From JAQGMJ01 sp036271855 (GTDB lineage: Bacteria; Pseudomonadota; Gammaproteobacteria; Burkholderiales; JAEUOS01), in assembly GCA_036271855.1 (NCBI GenBank), contig DATAZV010000131.1, forward strand, positions 1 to 24,033: DNA of 24,033 nt, given 5' to 3'. Shown in pieces: positions 18,863 to 24,033 of this stretch. Both the position numbers and the translations under genes were made by a program. Numbering within the stretch: the stretch's first letter is position 1; every line of letters begins with the position of its first letter. The notes beneath the pieces are model-generated. The model ran no database searches and had not been told where the DNA came from. It saw only the letters and a list, made by a program, of their open reading frames with translations.

Positions 18863-18876
18863 CGTAGGTGCCAGGA

Positions 18877-19380
18877 ATGAATCAGCAAGAAGACAGACCC
18901 GCAAGTTCGGTGCGGGCGATGGAGTTGGTGGTGGCGGGATTGATCTTCGCCGTCGGCGCGCTGGTGGTCTACGACAGCGTGCGCCTGGGCAATCGCTGGG
19001 GCGACGACGGCCCGCAGCCCGGCTATTTTCCTTTCTACGTCGGCCTGATATTGTGCATTTCCAGCGCCATCACTTTCGGCCGCGGCGTGATGAATCGCGC
19101 GCTGTCGGCAGAGACCTTCGTCACCCGTGGCCAGTTGAAGCTGGTGCTGTTCGTGCTGTTTCCCACCGTGGTTTACGTCGCGTTCATCGACTGGCTCGGC
19201 ATTTACGTCACCTCGATCGTTTTCATCGCCTGGTTCATGCGCGTGCTGGGCAAATATTCCTGGGTCAAATCGATCGCCGTGCCGGTGATCGTGATGGTGG
19301 CGTTTTTCGCGGTGTTCGAATTTTGGTTCAAGGTGCCCCTGCCCAAGGGCCCCCTTGAAGCTCTCCTGCACCTGAACTGA
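18877..19380 (+). CDS. tctB: Tripartite tricarboxylate transporter small membrane subunit (TctB)
   Basis: This 167-residue protein has four hydrophobic segments, as expected for TctB, the small inner-membrane partner of TctA. The segment GPQPGYFPF (45-53), directly before the second membrane span, is characteristic of the family. The ATG at 18877 has AGGTG 6 bases upstream; a GTG at 18868 in the same frame would add three residues and overlap that site. The gene follows the tctC terminator and precedes tctA by 104 bases, keeping the usual C-B-A order. Confidence 0.9.
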   Translation: MNQQEDRPASSVRAMELVVAGLIFAVGALVVYDSVRLGNRWGDDGPQPGYFPFYVGLILCISSAITFGRGVMNRALSAETFVTRGQLKLVLFVLFPTVVYVAFIDWLGIYVTSIVFIAWFMRVLGKYSWVKSIAVPVIVMVAFFAVFEFWFKVPLPKGPLEALLHLN

Positions 19381-19484
19381 GCCAACGTTTCAAGGGCTGC
19401 GCCAAGCCGGATTCCCGCGCCGTCCGATGAATCACATTTGCCGATCGCCTGTCACGCGCTACCTAAGTTAAGCGGAAAAGAAAT

Positions 19485-21017
19485 ATGGAAGAGATCCACG
19501 CACTGTTGCACGGCTTCGCCGTCGCGCTCACGCCTTTCAACCTGATGCTGATGATGATCGGGGTGGTGCTGGGGGTGATCATCGGCGTGCTTCCCGGGCT
19601 GGGCGGCGCCAACGGCGTCGCCATCCTGCTGCCGCTGACCTTTTCGATGGACCACACCTCCGGCATCATCATGCTCTCCTGTATCTACTGGGGCGCGCTG
19701 TTCGGTGGGGCGATCACTTCCATCCTGTTCAACATTCCGGGCGAACCCTGGTCGGTCGCCACTACCTTCGACGGCTTTCCGCTGGCGCAAAAGGGCAGGG
19801 CGGGCAACGCGTTGACGGCGGCCTTCACCTCCTCTTTCTTCGGTGCCCTAGTCGGCGTGCTGCTGATCACTTTCCTGTCGCCGGCGGTCGCGCGCTTCGC
19901 GCTGAAGTTCGGCGGTCCGGAATTCTTCGCCGTCTACCTGCTGACCTTTTGCGCCTTCATCGGCATGAGCAAGGGCAATCCGATGAAAACCCTGGCCTCG
20001 ATGATGCTGGGCTTCGGCTTTGCCGCCGTCGGGCTGGACGGCGTCTCCGGCACCCTGCGCATGACCTTCGGCACCGAGGTGCTGATCAAGGGCTTCGACT
20101 TCCTGATCGCGGTGATCGGCCTGTTCGGCATCGGTGAAATCCTGCAGACACTGGAAGAGGGCCTGGAGTTCAAGGGCATCCAGGCGAAAATCGACAAGCG
20201 CGTGGTGCTCGACACCTGGAAGGAACTGCCGAAATACTGGATGACTAGCTTGCGCTCGGCGGCGGTCGGCTGCTTCATGGGCATCGTGCCCGGCGGTGCC
20301 ACCCCGGCTTCCTTCATGAGCTACGGCATCGCCCAGCGCATGAGCAAGAACGGTTCGAAATTCGGCAGCGACGACGACCCCCAGGTCGAAGGCGTGGTGG
20401 CCCCGGAAACGGCGGCGCATGCCGCCGGCACGAGCGCGCTGCTGCCGATGATGACGCTGGGCGTGCCCGGCTCGCCCACCGCCGCGGTGCTGCTGGGCGC
20501 GCTGCTGATCTGGGGCCTGCAGCCGGGCCCGCTGCTGTTCACAGAGCAGCCCGACTTCGTCTGGGGCCTGATCGCCTCGATGTACCTGGGCAACATCGCC
20601 GGCCTGATCGTGGTGCTTACCTGCGTGCCGTTCTTTGCCGCTATCCTGCGCATTCCGTTTTCGATCATCGCGCCGGTGGTGCTCGTGATTTGCGCGATCG
20701 GCGCCTATACCGTGCACAATTCGCTGTTCGACGTCTATATGATGGTGCTGTTCGGGGTGATCGGCTATGTGTTCAAGAAGCTCGATTACCCGCTGGCGCC
20801 GCTGGTGCTGGCGATCGTGCTGGGCGATCGCGCCGAGGAATCGTTCCGCCAGGCGATGCTGGCCTCGCAGGGGGACTTACGCATCCTCTTCTCCAACGGC
20901 CTGGTGGGCGGCCTGACCACGGTATCGCTGGTCTTGCTGTTCTGGCCGTTGGTGGCGATGCTGCTGAAAAAAATGCGCGGCGGCGGCAAGGGCAAGCCGG
21001 CCGCCACCGGCGCGTAA
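19485..21017 (+). CDS. tctA: Tripartite tricarboxylate transporter large membrane subunit (TctA)
   Basis: This 510-residue polytopic membrane protein is the transport subunit of a TTT system. Family signatures are GVLPGLGG (34-41), a second glycine/proline loop IVPGGATPAS (267-276), and TLGVPGSPTA (324-333), with about ten or more hydrophobic spans and a basic cytoplasmic tail. The length is normal. The ATG at 19485 is preceded by AGCGGAAAAG at a usable distance. The stop is followed by a bidirectional terminator shared with the convergent regulator gene. Confidence 0.94.
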   Translation: MEEIHALLHGFAVALTPFNLMLMMIGVVLGVIIGVLPGLGGANGVAILLPLTFSMDHTSGIIMLSCIYWGALFGGAITSILFNIPGEPWSVATTFDGFPLAQKGRAGNALTAAFTSSFFGALVGVLLITFLSPAVARFALKFGGPEFFAVYLLTFCAFIGMSKGNPMKTLASMMLGFGFAAVGLDGVSGTLRMTFGTEVLIKGFDFLIAVIGLFGIGEILQTLEEGLEFKGIQAKIDKRVVLDTWKELPKYWMTSLRSAAVGCFMGIVPGGATPASFMSYGIAQRMSKNGSKFGSDDDPQVEGVVAPETAAHAAGTSALLPMMTLGVPGSPTAAVLLGALLIWGLQPGPLLFTEQPDFVWGLIASMYLGNIAGLIVVLTCVPFFAAILRIPFSIIAPVVLVICAIGAYTVHNSLFDVYMMVLFGVIGYVFKKLDYPLAPLVLAIVLGDRAEESFRQAMLASQGDLRILFSNGLVGGLTTVSLVLLFWPLVAMLLKKMRGGGKGKPAATGA

Positions 21018-21063
21018 GGGCGGCGCCGGAACCGAGCACGCGATGCTCCGGCATTTCGCCCAC

Positions 21064-21093
21064 AAAAAAGGCGCCCGTGCGGGGCGCCTTTTT
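21064..21093. terminator. Bidirectional terminator between tctA and the Crp/Fnr-type gene
   Basis: A GC-rich stem with arms GGCGCCC and GGGCGCC is flanked by A6 on the left and T5 on the right, so it works in both directions for two convergent genes. Confidence 0.85.
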
Positions 21094-21111
21094 CGCCTGC
21101 CGGGCGGGCGG

Positions 21112-21714
21112 CTATTTTTTCGGCTTCACCCGCGACAGGGTTTCCGGGGTGATGTTCAGGTAGGCCGCCAGTTCCTTTTTCGGGATGCGGTCGATCAGGT
21201 CGGCGTGCTTGCGCTCGAAGCGGGCCAGGCGCCCGGGGGCGTCGAGCAGGTGCAGGGTGATGGTGTGCGCCATCACCTCCGACATCAGGCGCATGATCTC
21301 GTATTCGAAGACGTTTTTCACGTCCGGATGGTGTTCCAGGAACTCCACCCAGGTTTCCATCGGCATCTTGGCGACGCGGCAGTTGGTCAGCGCGACGATG
21401 GAGTAGGGGGTGGGCTGCTCCAGGCGCCAGGCGGCGTAGCTGGTGTCCATGTCGGTCTCGGCGGCCAGGCGCAGGATCATCTCCTTGCCTTCGGAATTGC
21501 CGACCACCCGCTTCAGGATGCCTTCGAGGATGAAAAACTGCTCCATCTGCCCCGAACCCTGGGTCACCATCATCGCGCCCTTGGCGTACTCGGAGATCTC
21601 CAGTTTGGGCTCGAGTTCGTCCCAGAAACGTGCCTCCACCTTGCGCAGGATGACGTTCTGCTTCAGTTGCACCCGGATGGTGTTGCGCTGCGGATGGGAG
21701 GCGATGCTGGTCAT
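21112..21714 (-). CDS. Crp/Fnr-family transcriptional regulator lacking FNR cysteines
   Basis: This 200-residue protein has an N-terminal cNMP-binding-type beta-roll (about 35-120; GAMMVTQGSGQMEQFFILEG), a dimerisation helix (about 122-155), and a C-terminal helix-turn-helix (about 178-196; IPKKELAAYLNITPETLSR). The recognition helix carries E191, S194 and R195, the pattern FNR uses to read TTGAT half-sites. FNR's N-terminal cysteine cluster is missing: the only cysteine is C112, so it should not sense oxygen through a 4Fe-4S cluster. The canonical cAMP pocket signature is also not evident, leaving the ligand unknown. The protein ends six residues after the HTH, as in short Crp-like subfamilies. 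ATG 21714 fits the domain start, though its ribosome-binding site is weak. It is divergent from oxc. Confidence 0.88.
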   Translation of the reverse strand: MTSIASHPQRNTIRVQLKQNVILRKVEARFWDELEPKLEISEYAKGAMMVTQGSGQMEQFFILEGILKRVVGNSEGKEMILRLAAETDMDTSYAAWRLEQPTPYSIVALTNCRVAKMPMETWVEFLEHHPDVKNVFEYEIMRLMSEVMAHTITLHLLDAPGRLARFERKHADLIDRIPKKELAAYLNITPETLSRVKPKK

Positions 21715-21769
21715 GAAGGGGCCGGAGTCAGGCAGTTCGGGTGCCGCGTGGTACCGGGGCAAGTGCCGA

Positions 21770-21798
21770 ATTATATGCCAGGGCACGCCCAAATTAAA
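21770..21798 (-). promoter_or_regulatory. Sigma70-like promoter of the Crp/Fnr-type regulator
   Basis: On the minus strand a TATAAT (21770-21775) lies 17 bp from TTTAAT (21793-21798). The predicted transcript begins near 21763, about 49 bases before the start codon. The nearest FNR-like box is about 100 bp further upstream. Confidence 0.55.
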
Positions 21799-21865
21799 CC
21801 GCAGGTGCAGGACCCCCGGAAGGCCCACGGGCCGCCGGGGCGGATCGATGGCAAACCGGGTGGCC

Positions 21866-21879
21866 TTGACCCGGGTCAA
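21866..21879. promoter_or_regulatory. Upstream FNR-like palindrome of oxc
   Basis: TTGACCCGGGTCAA is a perfect 14-bp palindrome whose centre is 23 bp upstream of the second box, about -64.5 of the predicted oxc start. It lies between oxc and the divergent regulator and could serve both. Confidence 0.7.
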
Positions 21880-21888
21880 CCGCCTTAT

Positions 21889-21930
21889 TTGACATCTATC
21901 AAGGTCAATACGGGAGTGGGTTTCTATAGT
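21889..21930 (+). promoter_or_regulatory. Proximal FNR-like box and -10 element of oxc
   Basis: TTGAC-ATCT-ATCAA (21889-21902) is followed by TATAGT (21925-21930), five of six bases matching the -10 consensus. The hexamer begins 29.5 bp after the box centre, again the -41.5 arrangement; predicted start near 21937 and leader about 131 bases. Confidence 0.75.
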
Positions 21931-21947
21931 CCCGTTTGCGCGAAAGC

Positions 21948-21981
21948 AGCGCCGGCGCGAACACGCAAGCATGCCGGCGCT
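21948..21981 (+). other. Hairpin in the predicted oxc leader
   Basis: A perfect 9-bp inverted repeat (AGCGCCGGC at 21948-21956, GCCGGCGCT at 21973-21981) with a 16-base loop lies just after the predicted transcription start. It could stabilise the message or act in leader control. Confidence 0.45.
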
Positions 21982-22067
21982 CTCTCATCCAACCCCCGGG
22001 GTGGCCGGCGGACATGCAGTAATGTCGCCATTGGCCGCAACCCGGGGAACCCCAGGAGATACCCGAA

Positions 22068-23801
22068 ATGGGCAACATGAACGAAGCACCCGCCGCCACG
22101 GCAACCGAGAGTGCAACGACCGATGGTTTCCACCTGGTCATCGATGCCCTGAAACTCAACGGGCTGACCACGATTTACGGCCTGCCCGGGATTCCGATCA
22201 CCGACCTGACCCGCAAGGCGCAGGCCGAGGGCATGCGCGTGATTTCCTTCCGCCATGAGCAAAACGCCGGCAACGCCGCCGCCATCGCCGGCTTCATCAC
22301 GCAAAAGCCCGGCGTCTGCCTGACGGTGTCGGCGCCCGGCTTTTTGAACGGCCTGACGGCCCTAGCCAATGCCACCACCAACTGCTTTCCGATGATTTTG
22401 ATCAGCGGCTCCTCCGAGCGCGAGATCGTCGACCTGCAGCAGGGCGACTATGAAGAGATGGACCAGCTGGCGATCGCCAAGCCGCTGTGCAAGGCGGCCT
22501 TTCGCGTGCTGCACGCTGCCGACATTGGCGTGGGTGTCGCCCGCGCGATTCGCGCGGCAGTCTCCGGTCGTCCCGGCGGCGTCTACCTCGACCTGCCGGC
22601 CAAGCTGTTCGGCCAGGCGATGGACGCGGTTGCCGGCAAGAATTCGCTGATCAAGGTGGTCGATGCGGCGCCGCGCCAGATCCCCGCGCCGGAAGCCGTC
22701 AAGCGCGCCCTCGACCTGCTGAAAAACGCCAAGCGTCCGCTGATTTTGCTGGGCAAGGGCGCCGCTTACGCACAGGCCGATGCCGACATCAAGGCGCTGG
22801 TCGAAAAAAGCGGCATTCCCTACCTGCCGATGTCGATGGCCAAGGGCCTGTTGCCCGACACCCACCCGCAATCGGCCGCCGCCGCGCGTTCTTACGTGCT
22901 GGCCGAGGCCGACGTTGTCATGCTGGTCGGCGCGCGCCTGAACTGGCTGCTGTCGCACGGCAAGGGCAAGACCTGGGGCACGCCGAACGGTAAACAGTTC
23001 ATCCAGATCGACATCTCGCCCACCGAGATCGACAGTAACGTGGCGATTGCCGCGCCGGTGATCGGCGACATCGGCTCCTGCGTTTCTGCCTTGCTCGCCG
23101 GCATCGACGGCAGCTTCCCCAAGCCGCCGGCCGAGTGGACCGGGGCGATCGGCGAGCGCCGCGACAAAAACCTGTCGAAGATGGCCGAGACCCTGACGAA
23201 GGACCCCGCGCCGATGAACTTCCACAGCGCGCTCAACGTGGTGCGCGACATCGTCAAGGCCAACCCGGACGCCATGCTGGTCAACGAAGGCGCCAACGCG
23301 CTGGACTTCACCCGCAGCATCGTCGACATGTACAAGCCGCGCAAGCGCCTGGACGTCGGCACCTGGGGCATCATGGGCATCGGCATGGGCTTCGCCGTCG
23401 CCGCCGCCATCGAAACCAACCTGCCGGTGATTGCCATCGAAGGCGACAGCGCCTTCGGCTTCTCCGGCATGGAAGTGGAAACCATCTGCCGCTACAACCT
23501 GCCGGTGTGCGTGGTGATCCTCAACAACAACGGCGTCTACGGCGGCAAGGATGTCAACCCCACCGGCCATTCGGACGTGGCGCCCACCGTGTTCGTCAAG
23601 GGCGCGCGCTATGACAAGCTGATCGAGGCCTTCGGCGGCGTCGGCGTGCATGCCACCACCCCGGCGGAATTGCGCAGCGCCATGGAAGAGGCGATCCGCT
23701 CGCGCAAGCCGACGCTGATCAACGCGGTGATCGATGAAGGCGCCGGCACCGAAAGCGGCCGCATCACCAGCCTGAATCCGCAAGCGGCAAAGAAGAAATA
23801 A
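22068..23801 (+). CDS. oxc: Oxalyl-CoA decarboxylase (ThDP-dependent)
   Basis: This 577-residue cytoplasmic enzyme converts oxalyl-CoA to formyl-CoA and CO2. It has the three-domain ThDP-enzyme layout: N-terminal pyrimidine-binding domain with E64 (FRHEQNAGNAAAIAG) as the expected cofactor-activating glutamate, a central domain (about 205-355), and a C-terminal pyrophosphate-binding domain with the GDSAFGFSG motif (459-467) ending at NNN (486-488), which binds Mg-ThDP. YGLPGIPITDL near the start and the GDSAFGFSGMEVETICRYN stretch resemble the Oxalobacter enzyme rather than acetolactate synthase. AGGAG (22054-22058) is 9 bases before the ATG. It is the first gene of an oxc-frc unit driven by an FNR-like promoter. 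Formyl-CoA is then used by Frc, which releases formate for the Fds enzyme and Fhs. Confidence 0.96.
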   Translation: MGNMNEAPAATATESATTDGFHLVIDALKLNGLTTIYGLPGIPITDLTRKAQAEGMRVISFRHEQNAGNAAAIAGFITQKPGVCLTVSAPGFLNGLTALANATTNCFPMILISGSSEREIVDLQQGDYEEMDQLAIAKPLCKAAFRVLHAADIGVGVARAIRAAVSGRPGGVYLDLPAKLFGQAMDAVAGKNSLIKVVDAAPRQIPAPEAVKRALDLLKNAKRPLILLGKGAAYAQADADIKALVEKSGIPYLPMSMAKGLLPDTHPQSAAAARSYVLAEADVVMLVGARLNWLLSHGKGKTWGTPNGKQFIQIDISPTEIDSNVAIAAPVIGDIGSCVSALLAGIDGSFPKPPAEWTGAIGERRDKNLSKMAETLTKDPAPMNFHSALNVVRDIVKANPDAMLVNEGANALDFTRSIVDMYKPRKRLDVGTWGIMGIGMGFAVAAAIETNLPVIAIEGDSAFGFSGMEVETICRYNLPVCVVILNNNGVYGGKDVNPTGHSDVAPTVFVKGARYDKLIEAFGGVGVHATTPAELRSAMEEAIRSRKPTLINAVIDEGAGTESGRITSLNPQAAKKK

Positions 23802-23819
23802 GTCAAAATCCCGGTTTGG

Positions 23820-23836
23820 CCCCGGATTTGCCGGGG
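23820..23836 (+). other. Intercistronic hairpin between oxc and frc
   Basis: A 6-bp stem CCCCGG/CCGGGG with a 5-base loop lies 19 bases after the oxc stop. A T5 run appears only 10 bases later, so it is more likely an mRNA-stability or partial attenuation element than a full terminator. Confidence 0.4.
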
Positions 23837-23866
23837 TGCCGAAGCATTTTTGGAGATCAGAAAAGA

Positions 23867-24033
23867 ATGGAAGCACTCAAGGGATTCCGCATCCTCGACA
23901 TGACCCACGTGCAGGCGGGTCCGACGGCCACGCAGCTGATGGCCTGGATGGGCGCCGACGTCATCAAGTTCGAGCCGCCCAACGGCGACGCCACCCGTGG
24001 CCAGCTGCGCGACGTCAAGGATGCCGACAGCCT
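23867..24033 (+). CDS. frc: Formyl-CoA:oxalate CoA-transferase, N-terminal part
   Basis: Fifty-five codons are visible before the right edge. The sequence LKGFRILDMTHVQAGPTATQ, then LMAWMGADVIKFEPP and a GDATRG motif, is the start of a class III CoA-transferase. It closely resembles Oxalobacter Frc (THVQAGP is shared), which moves CoA from formyl-CoA to oxalate and releases formate. GGAG (23852-23855) lies 11 bases before the ATG. It follows oxc by 65 bases on the same strand, the expected functional pair. The catalytic aspartate lies beyond the edge, so activity cannot be judged here. Confidence 0.92.
   Translation, partial: MEALKGFRILDMTHVQAGPTATQLMAWMGADVIKFEPPNGDATRGQLRDVKDADS

Larger units (their letters stand above)
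21715..22067. other. Divergent control region between the regulator and oxc (353 bp)
   Basis: It holds the leftward sigma70-type promoter of the regulator, two FNR-like boxes with a TATAGT -10 for oxc, and a leader hairpin for oxc, all listed separately. No additional gene was recognised. Confidence 0.7.

Noticed and set aside
22068..23801. Acetolactate synthase
   Set aside because: The motif set and the following frc gene fit oxalyl-CoA decarboxylase far better.

Overview
The window is high-GC DNA with proteobacterial gene families. They fit a betaproteobacterium, possibly of the Rhodocyclales; this is inferred from family resemblance and codon style, and no rRNA or marker gene is present to fix it. 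The main content is a catabolic and C1 module for oxalate and formate. Left of it lie two TRAP-type carboxylate receptor genes with their permease, and at the far left a short accessory patch of phage-like genes.

Layout. 1-1834: the start of a leftward helix-turn-helix protein (cut by the edge), a 460-bp non-coding stretch with a long imperfect inverted repeat, and a terminase-small-subunit-like gene with an internally duplicated tail. 2149-7268: TRAP genes dctQ-dctM (rightward) facing two tandem, closely related TakP-like receptor genes (leftward). 7570-10467: a large Ser/Thr kinase with a cyclic-nucleotide-binding-type domain and a long repetitive Pro/Ala-rich tail. 10706-15330: an NAD-linked molybdenum formate dehydrogenase made of a fused FdsG-FdsB subunit and FdsA. 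15609-17285: formate-tetrahydrofolate ligase. 17743-21017: tripartite tricarboxylate transporter tctC-tctB-tctA. 21112-21714: a leftward Crp/Fnr-family regulator. 22068 to the right edge: oxalyl-CoA decarboxylase and the start of formyl-CoA:oxalate CoA-transferase.

How the genes fit together. Frc and Oxc turn oxalate into formyl-CoA, CO2 and formate. The Fds enzyme oxidises formate to CO2 with NADH formation. Fhs diverts formate to 10-formyl-tetrahydrofolate. The Tct system, placed between them, is a plausible importer of oxalate or a related acid.

The strongest unexplained signal is a set of six FNR-like boxes, TTGA(C/T)-N4-(G/A)TCAA, five of them upstream of fds, fhs and oxc and one upstream of the TRAP permease operon. 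At fds, fhs and oxc the proximal box lies at exactly the same distance from a -10-like hexamer (box centre 29.5 bp before its first base, equivalent to position -41.5). A Crp/Fnr-type regulator is encoded next to oxc. It has an FNR-like recognition helix (E..SR) but lacks FNR's N-terminal cysteine cluster. Together this suggests one regulon for oxalate and formate use. Whether the local regulator or a genomic FNR/Anr binds the boxes cannot be decided from this window.
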